Counted from the first letter of the stretch, positions 26,701 through 35,456 are shown. The stretch: 64,000 nt of DNA from Planctomycetota bacterium (GCA_963204915.1 CAUJHS010000074.1:62001-126000), one strand, 5' to 3'. Notes: a model not told the origin generated them from the sequence alone. Program-made: numbers and translations.

Positions 26701-29700
26701 CAATTACGCCGCCGGAAACGCCGCGATTGATGGTCTGGCTCGCTATCGCCGCAAACTCGGATTACCGGCCCTGGCCATTAACTGGGGCCCTTGGGCAGAC
26801 TCGGGTATGGCGGCCGAAGCCGGACGTGATGCGCAGCTCACCGGCCGCGGCATGGACCTTATTCCCGTAGATCGCGGCTTGTCGATTCTTGGCCGACTGT
26901 TGCAATCGGAGGAGCCGCAGGCGGCGGTTATGTCGGTGCGGTGGGGCGACTTGTTACGACAAAGCGGCGGCGACATTCCGCCAATCTTGCGCGAGGTAGC
27001 GCCGCAAGCCGAAGAAGGCGCCTCGTCGGAAGCCGCCGATGCACGCGTCGACCACGAGCTACGCTCCCGCCTCCTGTCGGCTTCGCTCGAAGAGCGCCAG
27101 GCGATCCTGCGCGATTACTTCACCAAGGAACTCGCCAAAATCATGGGGCTTGAACCTGCGAGCCTAAACGTTGAGCAGCCGCTCAATACGCTCGGGCTCG
27201 ATTCACTGATGGCGATCGAGTTAAAGAATAACATCGAAACGCGCCTCAAAGTGGTTATTCCCATGGCGCGGTTCATGGAAGGCCCAAGCGTCGTGAAACT
27301 GGCCTCAGCTGTGGCCGAAACGTTGGTCCAAGATGCGGCTACGACGGTCAAATCGAGCGAGCCGGACGATGCAGGACTCGGCGAGCTCTCGCGCGGGCAA
27401 CAGGCGTTATGGTTCATTCAGCGGCTTGCGCCCGAAGGCACAGCGTACAACATGGTCGACGCCGTTCGCGTGCGCGGCCCCTTGAATTTAGAGGCGCTGG
27501 AGCATGCCGTGCAGTCGTTGGCTCAAAGGCATGAGGTGTTCCGCACCACTTTCCCGGACGAACACGGCATCGCCCGGGCTGTAGTGCATGATGTTTGGAC
27601 CGGCAAGGTGCGCGTCGAAAACGCCACCACTTGGGGCGAAGATAAACTCCATGCGGCAATTAACGACGAACTTCAACGCCCCTTCGACCTGGCCAAGGGT
27701 CCGGTATGGCGTGTCGCGTTGTTTCAAGCCGGTGTGGACGATTGGTTCATGACCTTTGCTGTGCATCATATTATTTCGGACTTCTGGTCCTTGGTGATGT
27801 GCACGAGCGAATTCCAACAATTTTACGAGGCGTACGCGCAAGGCAAATCGCTCGAACTACCGCCGCCAAAGCTTCAGTATTCGGACTTTACCCGTTGGCA
27901 AACAAAAATGCTTGCCGGTCCGGAGGGCGCGACGCATTGGAACTATTGGCGACAGGAATTGGCGGGCGAGTTGCCCGTGCTCAATATGCCTACCGACCGG
28001 CCGCGCCCGCCGGTTCAAACGTATAACGGCTCCCTTGCGTTCCATCGGTTGAAGCCCTCGCTTACGGCGCGTCTGAAAGCTCTTGCCGACGCCAACGGAG
28101 CTACACTCAACATGGTGTTGCTGGCCGGCTGGCAAGCGTTACTCCACCGTTACAGCGGCCAGACCGATATTTTGATCGGAGCTCCGACGTCAGGACGGAC
28201 GCGCGCCGAGTTCGCCGATGTCGCGGGTTACTTTGTTAATCCCGTGGTCATTCGCGGAAATCTTTCCGACGATCCGCGTTTCGTCGATTTCGTAGGACAA
28301 ATGCGGGGAAAAATGCTTGGCGCGCTCGATCATCAGGATTATCCGTTCCCGATGCTCGTGCAAAAACTGCACGTTGAGCGCGACCCTAGTCGTTCGCCGT
28401 TAGTGCAGGTCATGTTCGTGATGCAAAAAGCTCAGATCATGCACGAGCAAGGCCTGACCCCATTCTTGATGGGGCAATCCGGCGCGACGATGCATCTGGC
28501 CGGACTAGCTTTTGAGTCGATGACGCTCGACCAATGGGCTGCGCAGTTCGATTTGTCGCTCGCAGCCTCCGAGGCGGAAGGCGGCGTATCGTTGGGTTTG
28601 CAGTACAACACCGACTTGTTCGACGCGGAAACAATTCGCGAGATGTTAGAGCATCTTGAGACGCTCCTCGACGGCGCGGCAAACGATCCTAGCGCGCGTG
28701 TTTCGAAGCTGCCCATGCTGACCGCGGCCGAAGAACGCAAGTTATTGGTCGAATGGAATTCGACCGCTCAAGCTAATCCGACCGATATCCGCGTTCATGA
28801 AGCATTTGAGCAACAGACAACCCAAACGCCACAGGCCGTGGCGCTGGTGTGCGGAGACCAAACGTTAACGTACCGCGAATTGAACGAGCGAGCGAATCGG
28901 CTAGCGCATTTTCTCAGAAGAAAGGGCGTTGGCCCTGATGCACGTGTCGGCGTGTGCTTTGACCGGTCGGTAGACCTTGTTGTTTCGATATATGCCGTGC
29001 TCAAGGCCGGAGGCGCCTACGTTCCGCTTGACCCCGCGTATCCGTTGTCGCGCTTGTCGGACATCGCAACCAGTTCCGGCATGCATGTGGTGTTAACGCA
29101 TACGACCCACCGCCCGCATTTGGGCGACTGCTGCGAACACATTGTGTGTTTGGATGATGCGAACGTGTCGCTGGCGGAATATTCGCCGAAGAATCCGACG
29201 CCCGTTGGCGGCCCCGAAAACCTGATCTATGTGATCTTTACATCCGGCTCAACGGGTAAACCAAAAGGTGCGGCCGTGTACCATCGCGGCTTTTCGAATC
29301 TCATGCATTGGTATCTGCGTGAGTTGGAAATCTCCGACCGAGATCGGTCGTTGCTGATCACGTCGCATGGTTTTGACCTGACGCAAAAGAACTTTTACGC
29401 CGCCTTGATGGTTGGGGGCCAACTTCACCTTTCCACAGGTCAAGTTTACGATCCCTCACATTTACTTGCCGAGATTGCTGCGGCCGGCGCCACGTTGCTG
29501 AACTGCACGCCTAGTCATATTTATTCGCTGGTGAGCGAAGCCGGCGAACAAGGGCTGACAGCGCTCGACGGCCTAAGAAATTTGGTGCTAGGCGGCGAGC
29601 CGATCGATGTGGCGAAACTTTCACGCTGGACGTCGCGCAAATCTTGCAAGACGCATATTATCAATAGCTACGGCCCGACGGAATGTACCGATGTGGTTGG

Positions 29701-31897
29701 CTTCCACCGTTTGGGTCATGCCGCGCTGTATCGACATCGCGCCGTACCGTTAGGACGGCCGATCGACAATACGGAATTCTATATTCTAAACGATCACTTG
29801 ACTCCGGTCCCCATCGGTGCGATTGGCGAATTGTGCCTGGGTGGCGTGTGCGTGGGAGCCGGCTATATCAATGATCCCGCTCTGACGCAGGAGAAGTTCG
29901 TCGCGCATCCGTTTGCTAACAACCCGCAGGCGCGGCTGTACCGCACCGGCGACGTGTGCCGCTATTTACCGGACGGTAATGTAGAATTCGTTGGCCGAAA
30001 GGATCATCAAGTCAAAGTCCGCGGCTTCCGAATCGAGTTGGGCGAAATCGAAGCTCGCTTGATGTCACTCGAAAACGTGCATGAGGCGGTTGTCTTGGCT
30101 CGTCAAGACTCACCTGATGCAAAACGCTTGGTTGCGTATGTAGTTCCTAAGCCGGGGCAAGCGATCGCCGCGCCCGATTTGGCGGGCCAACTCCGAGAGT
30201 CGCTTCCGGTGCATATGATCCCGGCGGCGTTTGTCGTGCTCGAAAAGTTCCCACTCACGCCGCATGGTAAAGTCGACCGCCGCGCGCTTCCGGCGCCTGA
30301 GTTGTCACATGCCGCAGTTGAGTACATTCCTCCACGTACCCCAATGGAAGAGGTACTCGCCGAAGTTTGGACGTCAGTGTTGCCCGTTGAACGGGTCGGC
30401 GTGCATGACAATTTCTTTGAGCTTGGCGGGGACTCAATCTTGAGTATCCAGGTTGTCTCGCGCTTGGCAGACCGAGGCTTTTCCTGCCGCCCGATTCACA
30501 TGCTGCAATATCCAACGATTGCGGAATTGGCGAAGGTCATTGGTAAGAAGGACCGCGTGGCGGAACAGGGCGATGTCACCGGCGATGTGGAGCTGCTGCC
30601 CATTCAACATTGGTTTTTGAACCAGGAGTCGCCAAACCGGTCGCACTTTAATCAGTCGTTGCTGTTGGAAATTCCACAGCAATTGTCGCCAAAGCGTTTG
30701 GCGCACGCGCTCGGAGAAATTGTGGCCCACCACGACGCTTTACGGTTGCGATTCAAGTACGTCAACGGGCGATGGCGGCAAACCTGCGAAGCTTTCCAAG
30801 AGGCGCAACTAGCCGACTTGCTTCGCGCGGTCGACTTGCATGCGTTCGAGGCGGAACAGGCATCTGCCGAGATTTCTCGGTGTGCGGCTGAAGCGCAAGC
30901 GTCCCTCAATCTGGAAACGGGTCCGCTTTTGCGAACCGTGTACTTTGATTTAGGGGAAGACCGCGCCAGTCGGCTGCTCTTGGTTGTGCATCACCTGGCG
31001 GTTGACATTGTCTCGTGGCGAATTTTATTGGAAGACTTACTTATCGCATATCACCAGTTGGGTGCGGGAGTCAGGGCTTCATTGCCACCCAAGACAACCT
31101 CGTACCAAGCGTGGGCGCGACATTTGGTCTCGTTCGCCAATACCCAAGAGTTACGGGATGAGGCGTCGTTCTGGATAGAAGTCGGAGCCAATTCGGAGCC
31201 CCTGCCTGTCGATCAGACGGGTGCTAACACGTTCGCATCGATGGAGGAGAACGTAACTGACCTTGACTTTGCCACTACCGAAAGGTTGTTGAAGGAAGCG
31301 ACCAAGACGCTCGGAGCCTCGATGCAAGAGTTGTTGCTCGCAGCGCTGGGGGAAACGTTTACGGCTTGGACTGGGAAAGATCGACTCTTAGTAAACCTTG
31401 AAGGTCATGGCCGCGAAGACTTATTTGAAGACGTTGATTTGTCGCGTACCGTGGGTTGGTTCGTCAACGTGTATCCGGTGATGATAAGCACTCCGTCGCC
31501 ATGGACGCCCGAGGCAGGTGCTCGCGATGTAACAAGGACTTTGGCCAAGGTGCCTCGGCATGGGCTCGGTTATGGGCTGCTGCGATGGATGCGCGATGAT
31601 GAAGTCGCGCAAACATTGGCCGAGAACCCTCAACCCGAGGTGATGTTCACGTATCTCGGTCAGCTCGATCAGGATCTTGGCGCCGGTATGCCGCTCCAGC
31701 GCGCCGCGGAGGTCGACGGTCCTGCCCAATGCTCCGATGCGATACGCCCCTACCTGTTTGAGATTATTGCGTTCATCCGGGATGGGCAACTCCATGTGCA
31801 ATGGCTAACAAGTCGTAACCGCCACCGACGAGAGACTGTTCGACGACTGGCCGAGAGGTATGTGCAAACGCTTAAGAAGATCGCTACGTCCATATAG
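20771..31897 (+). CDS. Hybrid PKS-NRPS megasynthase: KS-AT-DH-psiKR-ER-KR-ACP-C-A-PCP-E
   Basis: The 3708-residue protein holds one PKS and one NRPS module. KS (about 34-460): DTACSS with Cys206, EAHGTGTPLGD, NIGHTE. AT (565-865): GHSVGE Ser659 and HAFH near 758, the malonyl-CoA signature. DH (930-1230): HQVQGSVVTP with His963, and HPALLDGAFQ with Asp1138. A structural psiKR (1240-1480) leads to ER (1510-1810: GAGGVGIAAIQIA) and KR (1831-2010: GGLGALG, Tyr1979, B-type LDD). ACP Ser2145. C (2200-2640): HHIISD at 2332. A (2673-3143): TSGSTGKPKG, NSYGPTE, RTGD. PCP GGDS with Ser3222. E (3273-3700): HHLAVDIVSW at 3407, EGHGRE, TVGWFVN. All catalytic residues look intact, so the module should add a fully reduced C2 unit, then one amino acid, and epimerise it. 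There is no TE or reductase at the end, unlike most final modules. The N-terminal LSPAKRKLLEQ helix resembles a docking element for the FAAL-ACP upstream. Confidence 0.96.
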   Translation: MPMIELTERLANLSPAKRKLLEQRLQEKPQSVEPIAIIGMACRFPGARNLEDYWRLISEGIDATSEVPPSRWSLEELYDPTGETPGKMSVKWGGFVDDVDLFDPMFFGITPREASRMDPQQRLLLETAWEAIEHAGLPPDQVGGSKTGVFVGIGGSDYSKIPSQFENYYEYIDAHVGTGNALSIAANRISYIFDFKGPSFIVDTACSSALVALHSALLSLRNRECDAALAGGVNLILSPEVTLAFSKARMLSSDGKCRPFDAGANGYVRGEGCALILLKRLTDAVKSGDQVLAVIRGSAINQDGRTSGITAPNAQSQQQVIRAALAQAGMTPERVSYIEAHGTGTPLGDPIEFQSLTQLFRRKSEADSPVYVTSVKANIGHTETVSGMAGLIKTVLLLQHGVIPGQLHLKELNPHINLEGTRLVIPREPIAWAPNSDGPRVAGISSFGFGGANAHVVLEEATLAKQETPPAPERDRPLHVLTLSAKNDAALHALADEYLQCVQQSPSANVADIAYTANVYRTHFNDRAALVVASPQDLQEKLTALAKGEVSQGVVAGQVKIVGRPKVAFVFTGQGSQYPGMGKGLYEAHPVFRAALDECDDLLRQHLDEPLLSVLFSEDSSSPLHETAYTQPALFSLEYALARLWQSWGVQPDIVLGHSVGEYVAACLAGIFDLEDGLALIAHRARLMQQLPRNGLMAVVFSDPATVERAIEPFADRVAIAAANGPQNTVISGEADSIRRLAQHFESRGVGLQMLTVSHAFHSSLMEPMLDEFEQLAREVSYHAPRIPVVSNLTGELLEQTAPDADYWRRHIRQAVRFAEGMERLVQEEVHAIIEVGPTPSLMGMARRFVNKSDLAWLPSLRKGQDDWRTLLQSVAELHVLGANIDWRGFDASWPRRRVSLPAYPFQRTRHWFEIEGLQKRTFGGTFGPELHPLLGSAVPSALDAKIFQSRFSDRTPKWLADHQVQGSVVTPAAAYLEMAMAAAHQIFGEGNHVVENLSIQKAMYVAPGSARLVQTTTSPEMGGESTVEIFSSPADAEDGELHWTLHACARIRHADAARHDDGALAPDPERIVDQAIDVRTRDDYYASVSQRGLNYGPAFQVLGTLYRTAEEAVADVEVSENVFQDYANYLLHPALLDGAFQTVAGAMPLESDGSDSPYTYMPISLRRLRIRGDLTELTEKLRICVRRTEPIENTPSPEQAEADIFLLDPKGNILVEALGLRLQRVGRAAGPDERTQVRDWLYEVQWQEQSFSRATARDARSVGQSEPWLIFADDKGVADAFAEMRRTAGERCVLVRPGDEFEIIGEDSFAINPLSGEHYRRLLEEVAADGAPVRAAIHFWCLDIEDPALRGQAAFEDARRLGCGSALQLVQQLARVTTARPPALWLVTQGAQPVTSHEGAEFCQSSIWGLGRVAALEHPELHCRLLDLSPDGADVAMLDRELISSPQEDQIAHRDHRRFVARLAKAPALLPDESEQAHGLTIPKEGACQLRFREAGSFDSLYYSSFSRRAPDSNQVEIEVRATGLNFSDVLKAMGLYPGITDKIVPLGIECAGVVTAVGEEAARRFQIGDEVMGVAPYSFATHALTAEYAVVKKPKELDFEEAATIPITFLTAYYALVRLAHLAPGERVLIHAGAGGVGIAAIQIALHLGAEVFATAGSEEKREFLRALGVPHVHSSRTTEFAEEILQLTRREGVDIVLNSLPGEAITKSLETLRAYGRFLEIGKTDIYQNRMIGLAPFQDNLSYFAIDLDRMLRQRPDYIRDMFAEMMKFFESGHFRPLPLTRFAMDQTVDAFRYMAQRKNIGKVVVSFEDRPQASDEQPNAPRQVRTDATYLITGGLGALGLQVAQWLAAHGARHLALLGRRAPTGAAVQTIGALEAEGVRVAAIQGDVADAGSLKKALAQIPREFPPLHGVIHAAGVLDDGVLYDMDLARLDRAITPKLQGAWNLHTATLDAPLDFFVLFSSIACLLGSPGQGNYAAGNAAIDGLARYRRKLGLPALAINWGPWADSGMAAEAGRDAQLTGRGMDLIPVDRGLSILGRLLQSEEPQAAVMSVRWGDLLRQSGGDIPPILREVAPQAEEGASSEAADARVDHELRSRLLSASLEERQAILRDYFTKELAKIMGLEPASLNVEQPLNTLGLDSLMAIELKNNIETRLKVVIPMARFMEGPSVVKLASAVAETLVQDAATTVKSSEPDDAGLGELSRGQQALWFIQRLAPEGTAYNMVDAVRVRGPLNLEALEHAVQSLAQRHEVFRTTFPDEHGIARAVVHDVWTGKVRVENATTWGEDKLHAAINDELQRPFDLAKGPVWRVALFQAGVDDWFMTFAVHHIISDFWSLVMCTSEFQQFYEAYAQGKSLELPPPKLQYSDFTRWQTKMLAGPEGATHWNYWRQELAGELPVLNMPTDRPRPPVQTYNGSLAFHRLKPSLTARLKALADANGATLNMVLLAGWQALLHRYSGQTDILIGAPTSGRTRAEFADVAGYFVNPVVIRGNLSDDPRFVDFVGQMRGKMLGALDHQDYPFPMLVQKLHVERDPSRSPLVQVMFVMQKAQIMHEQGLTPFLMGQSGATMHLAGLAFESMTLDQWAAQFDLSLAASEAEGGVSLGLQYNTDLFDAETIREMLEHLETLLDGAANDPSARVSKLPMLTAAEERKLLVEWNSTAQANPTDIRVHEAFEQQTTQTPQAVALVCGDQTLTYRELNERANRLAHFLRRKGVGPDARVGVCFDRSVDLVVSIYAVLKAGGAYVPLDPAYPLSRLSDIATSSGMHVVLTHTTHRPHLGDCCEHIVCLDDANVSLAEYSPKNPTPVGGPENLIYVIFTSGSTGKPKGAAVYHRGFSNLMHWYLRELEISDRDRSLLITSHGFDLTQKNFYAALMVGGQLHLSTGQVYDPSHLLAEIAAAGATLLNCTPSHIYSLVSEAGEQGLTALDGLRNLVLGGEPIDVAKLSRWTSRKSCKTHIINSYGPTECTDVVGFHRLGHAALYRHRAVPLGRPIDNTEFYILNDHLTPVPIGAIGELCLGGVCVGAGYINDPALTQEKFVAHPFANNPQARLYRTGDVCRYLPDGNVEFVGRKDHQVKVRGFRIELGEIEARLMSLENVHEAVVLARQDSPDAKRLVAYVVPKPGQAIAAPDLAGQLRESLPVHMIPAAFVVLEKFPLTPHGKVDRRALPAPELSHAAVEYIPPRTPMEEVLAEVWTSVLPVERVGVHDNFFELGGDSILSIQVVSRLADRGFSCRPIHMLQYPTIAELAKVIGKKDRVAEQGDVTGDVELLPIQHWFLNQESPNRSHFNQSLLLEIPQQLSPKRLAHALGEIVAHHDALRLRFKYVNGRWRQTCEAFQEAQLADLLRAVDLHAFEAEQASAEISRCAAEAQASLNLETGPLLRTVYFDLGEDRASRLLLVVHHLAVDIVSWRILLEDLLIAYHQLGAGVRASLPPKTTSYQAWARHLVSFANTQELRDEASFWIEVGANSEPLPVDQTGANTFASMEENVTDLDFATTERLLKEATKTLGASMQELLLAALGETFTAWTGKDRLLVNLEGHGREDLFEDVDLSRTVGWFVNVYPVMISTPSPWTPEAGARDVTRTLAKVPRHGLGYGLLRWMRDDEVAQTLAENPQPEVMFTYLGQLDQDLGAGMPLQRAAEVDGPAQCSDAIRPYLFEIIAFIRDGQLHVQWLTSRNRHRRETVRRLAERYVQTLKKIATSI

Positions 31898-31989
31898 CTC
31901 TGCGGGGGCGCAACGAGCTTGGCGTCTAGCCGGGTGTGGTGGGTGCATGAATCACATCGCGAGCTAAGATTTGTGTGCTCCCCAACCGC

Positions 31990-33465
31990 CTACGGTTGTT
32001 GCAACATGCGGCAGACGGTATGCAGAAGTTGTTCGCGGGGCACAACCACCTGCGCCTCGCGTGCACGGCGACGATACTCCTCGTTATCGGTAATTTCACG
32101 CCGAAGGCGCTCGCCCAATCGAAGGTTCTTGACCGAGACCGTATTCTTTTGCAACTCGTCTTCGCCGAGGATCACGGCGATGGGAATGTCGTACGTGTTG
32201 GCGTACGAAAACTGGTCGCGCGGTTTGGGTTTGCCTTCGCCAAAATAAGGAACTGCGATGATTCCGTCGCGTCGAAGTTCTGTGGCGAGGCGCAAAACTT
32301 CGCCGGTTGGCACGGCGCCCATCGAGACAATCAGGACTTGAACAGATGTGACGGAGGTTTGAATTTTGCCGGCCAATGTCAAACCAGCAATCAAACGGTC
32401 CAGGCCAACCGATACGCCCGCAGCGGGAATTGATTGTTCCGAGAACCGGCCAATCAGTCCATCGTAGCGTCCGCCGCCCATGACGGAGCCAACTTTTGCA
32501 GCCGGCAGGATCGCTTCATATACCGGCCCGGTATAGTAGTCCAAACCGCGCGCCAAGCTAGGATCAAACACCGCGTCCTGCTGCGCGACGCCCAGTGCGT
32601 TCAAGCACCCGGCCAATTCGTCCATCTCTTGCAGAGCCTGATCCTTGGTGGTTGAATCCTGCAAGTGATTCGAAATAGCTTCGACGATGGCTTCACGCGT
32701 ATCAGCGACGATGCTGATAAAGGCCAAGATTTGATCAATGACGTCGGCGGTTAAGCCGACGCCGCGAATGCGATCGCCAGAGGCATCGATGCGGCCCGCG
32801 CCCAACTCCTTTCGGACTTCTTCATGTCCAATTTTGTCGAGCTTGTCCACTACGCGCAGAACGTGCTTGTGACGCTCCAACTCTTGAATGCCGCACCCCT
32901 GTAACAACGCGTCGACGACCTTCCGGTTGTTGATCTTGATTAGATACTCTTGAGGCTGGCCCGGAGCCGATTTCGCATTATCCAGGCCGATGGCGCGCAT
33001 GACCTCGCACATGGCGGAAACCATTTCGGCGTCAACCGCCACCGATGACGAGCCCGCAGCGTCGATATCGAACTGCGTGAATTGCCGGAAGCGCCCCGGA
33101 GCCGGGTCGTCGGCGCGAAAAACAGGCCCAATATGATAACGGCGGAACGGCAGCTTTAAATGCTCAGGATATTGTGCAATTAACCGCGCGAACGGCACAG
33201 TCAAATCAAACCGCATCGCAATCGGTTCGCCTTCGGGCGTTTTTAGGCGAAAGAGTTGCTTATTGGTTTCTTCACCGCCCGTGCCCACCAAGGTCGTTAA
33301 AGATTCAAGGACCGGAGTATCGAGCGGTTGAAATCCGTAACGCTCATAGACCTGCTTGATGCGTGTGATTACCCACTCGCGCGCGAACATATCTCGCGGC
33401 AGAAGGTCTTGAAACCCCCGCAGTGTTTGGGGGCGAACTTCAGCCGAGGGTGGCGCAGATTCCAT
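31990..33465 (-). CDS. hisS: Histidyl-tRNA synthetase
   Basis: This enzyme charges tRNA-His. The 491-residue protein shows the class II synthetase core: RGFQDLLPRD near the start, motif 2 in FRRYHIGPVFRADDPAPGRFRQFTQFDID, and the histidine-binding LARGLDYYTG block, followed by the anticodon-binding domain from about 390. I start it at the ATG at 33465, preceded by GGGAGAAAG at about eleven bases; a TTG 15 codons upstream is possible but adds nothing family-like. It lies convergent with the megasynthase gene, 92 bp from its stop, and has no functional link to that cluster. Confidence 0.94.
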   Translation of the reverse strand: MESAPPSAEVRPQTLRGFQDLLPRDMFAREWVITRIKQVYERYGFQPLDTPVLESLTTLVGTGGEETNKQLFRLKTPEGEPIAMRFDLTVPFARLIAQYPEHLKLPFRRYHIGPVFRADDPAPGRFRQFTQFDIDAAGSSSVAVDAEMVSAMCEVMRAIGLDNAKSAPGQPQEYLIKINNRKVVDALLQGCGIQELERHKHVLRVVDKLDKIGHEEVRKELGAGRIDASGDRIRGVGLTADVIDQILAFISIVADTREAIVEAISNHLQDSTTKDQALQEMDELAGCLNALGVAQQDAVFDPSLARGLDYYTGPVYEAILPAAKVGSVMGGGRYDGLIGRFSEQSIPAAGVSVGLDRLIAGLTLAGKIQTSVTSVQVLIVSMGAVPTGEVLRLATELRRDGIIAVPYFGEGKPKPRDQFSYANTYDIPIAVILGEDELQKNTVSVKNLRLGERLRREITDNEEYRRRAREAQVVVPREQLLHTVCRMLQQP

Positions 33466-33700
33466 TTCCAAGATACTTTCTCCCACGTTCGCCAATACAT
33501 CAAACGGCAATCAAACTACAACTGAGGTATTAATGCGTAACCAAACAACTGCCGTAAATCACGTTTTATCGCTTTGCGTTGCTAATTTCCGCGAATTGCG
33601 TTCGAACTGCCGTTCAAGCGGATTTGGCTTCGCCCATCGAAGTCAACCTTTTGACGTTTCGTAATTGCCGCGTTGATCTGTTTGTTTCAACCAAGGTAAC

Positions 33701-33731
33701 AAAAAAGGCGCCGAACGAAAGTCCGGCGCCT
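33701..33731 (-). terminator. Rho-independent terminator of the oxidoreductase gene
   Basis: Read on the minus strand, the hairpin AGGCGCCGGAC-TTTC-GTTCGGCGCCT has a ten-base-pair stem with one mismatch and a four-base loop, followed directly by TTTTTT and then GTTACC. It begins 23 bases after the stop codon of the Gfo/Idh/MocA gene (33754), the right place to end that transcript. Confidence 0.85.
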
Positions 33732-33753
33732 GAAGATGCGTTCCGCAACCAAC

Positions 33754-35208
33754 TTACACCTGACCGGCCTCGGGCACAACGAACGGACGGCGGTATTCGC
33801 GCGTGAGCAGTTGGTTCGCTTTTTCGTTCCCGGGGAATGTTTCCGTCTTAGGATCGAACTTCAAATGAGCGCCAACGGTGATGCCCGAAGGCGTTGCGTT
33901 ATTCGCCTTGAGATGCTCTATCGTGCGTTCAAAGGTTTCCTTGACGTTATCCGTCGTGTCGATGGCGGCAACTTGCTCCTGGGCTTCATTCACGGGAACC
34001 GGGGAGCCAAGCAAATAAGAGATATTTCCCATATGGCACAAGGCGCTTGAGAGGTGCCCTTCCTCAATATCCGCAAACAAATCTTCATGCTTACGGCTGC
34101 GAACGGCCTTCAGGAAATTGGCGAAGTGATCGGCCTCGCCTTTGAAATCACGAATCTTCTGCCCGTCATTGTCGAAGGCGGAACCGGAATCATAACTCGA
34201 CATCACGACGTAACCGTTTTCGCATTCGAAAATGACGCCCACGCCGGCGCCTCGCAATTTGTCGGTCTTCAGTCCGCGTACTTCGAATACCAACGACTTG
34301 TCGCCATAGTCGTGGACGACAACTTGTGTATTCGCCGTTTCGCCCGCATCTTCATAGCCGAAGCGCCCGCCGTAGCTCAAAACAGCTTGGCTCAATTCAT
34401 TCACGCCCAAACCCCAACGGGCGATATCCATCTGGTGGATGCCTTGGTTCCCCAGGTCGCCGTTGCCGTAAGCCCACTGCCAGTGCCAATCATAATGAAA
34501 CTGCGGACGCGTGGTCGGAGCCATCGGCGCCGGGCCAAGCCACAAATCATAATTCACGGTGTTGGGAGGTTGGTACTCGCCGCGAGGACCGATGGAGCCA
34601 CGCGGCTTATAGCACAGTCCCCGAGCAACGCGGCAAGCGCCAAGTTCGCCGCTTTGAACGAATTCAATGGCGTTTCGCATGCCGGGGTTGGCGCGACATT
34701 GCGTGCCCGTCTGGCAAATCTTCTTGTATTTTCGCGCGGCTTCAACAATCCGCCGTCCTTCGCTTACATTGTGGCTGACGGGCTTCTCGACATATACGTC
34801 TTTTCCGGCCTGTATCGACCAAATAGCCCCCAACGCATGCCAATGGTTTGGCGTAGCAATACTTACGATGTCGACATTCTTGCCTTCCAAAACCTTGCGT
34901 AGATCATCCACGAACTGGGGTTCGCGACCTTGACGTTTGGCGACTTCTTTCGCCCGCTTTTCGCCAACGTTTCGGTCGGCGTCACAAATAAAGGTGATCT
35001 CGGTATCCTTGCGACCAGCGAATGCGCCAATATGGGTATTGCCCCGGCCATTGACGCCTACGACTGCGACACTCAATCGCTCATTGGGGCTAGTGCTTTG
35101 TGGTTCTGAATCGTCCGCCCATAGCGGAGTGGACGAACCAACGGCGGCTGCAGCAGCCGCGGCGAACATTGAGTCCTCCAAGAATTGCCGACGTGTGCGC
35201 TTAACCAT
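33754..35208 (-). CDS. Tat-exported Gfo/Idh/MocA-family oxidoreductase
   Basis: Enzymes of this family oxidise or reduce sugars and cyclitols with NAD(P). I start the 484-residue protein at the ATG at 35208, after GGAAAG, because the twin-arginine signal KRTRRQFLEDS and an Ala-rich helix ending near LWADD follow at once. The Rossmann motif VAVVGVNGRGN is at about 47-57, the strand DVYVEKPVSHN with the catalytic EKP Lys at about 137-147, and the GNQGIHQMDIARWG stretch later carries conserved catalytic residues. Planctomycetes have many such periplasmic paralogues, and the substrate cannot be predicted. The gene ends with a clear intrinsic terminator. Confidence 0.92.
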   Translation of the reverse strand: MVKRTRRQFLEDSMFAAAAAAAVGSSTPLWADDSEPQSTSPNERLSVAVVGVNGRGNTHIGAFAGRKDTEITFICDADRNVGEKRAKEVAKRQGREPQFVDDLRKVLEGKNVDIVSIATPNHWHALGAIWSIQAGKDVYVEKPVSHNVSEGRRIVEAARKYKKICQTGTQCRANPGMRNAIEFVQSGELGACRVARGLCYKPRGSIGPRGEYQPPNTVNYDLWLGPAPMAPTTRPQFHYDWHWQWAYGNGDLGNQGIHQMDIARWGLGVNELSQAVLSYGGRFGYEDAGETANTQVVVHDYGDKSLVFEVRGLKTDKLRGAGVGVIFECENGYVVMSSYDSGSAFDNDGQKIRDFKGEADHFANFLKAVRSRKHEDLFADIEEGHLSSALCHMGNISYLLGSPVPVNEAQEQVAAIDTTDNVKETFERTIEHLKANNATPSGITVGAHLKFDPKTETFPGNEKANQLLTREYRRPFVVPEAGQV

Positions 35209-35456
35209 AAAAGACTTTCCTGCAAGAGCAAGGGGGCGGAGGGCGTCCCACGATGGTGGCGTGTTACATGACGGGCGCCGAGTCGAAAGAGGTATGATAG
35301 CAGAAAAAAACACTAGAAAACCACCTTTGGACGAACAGATTGTCAAAAAACCATATACGAACGAGCAAAGATACACCCAAGCGAGGGAGGAGCGGCAATG
35401 CTCAAAAACGGCATCTGTTAGCTAATGCATCCTGACGGAACAGATGGCGAAGGGCG

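Noticed and set aside
30590..31897. A second condensation domain in place of epimerase at the megasynthase end
   Set aside because: HHxxxDxVSWRIL, EGHGRE and TVGWFVN are diagnostic of E domains and not of C domains.
34054..34902. 282-codon plus-strand frame
   Set aside because: It is antisense to the Gfo/Idh/MocA oxidoreductase, which has clear motifs, a Tat signal and a terminator.
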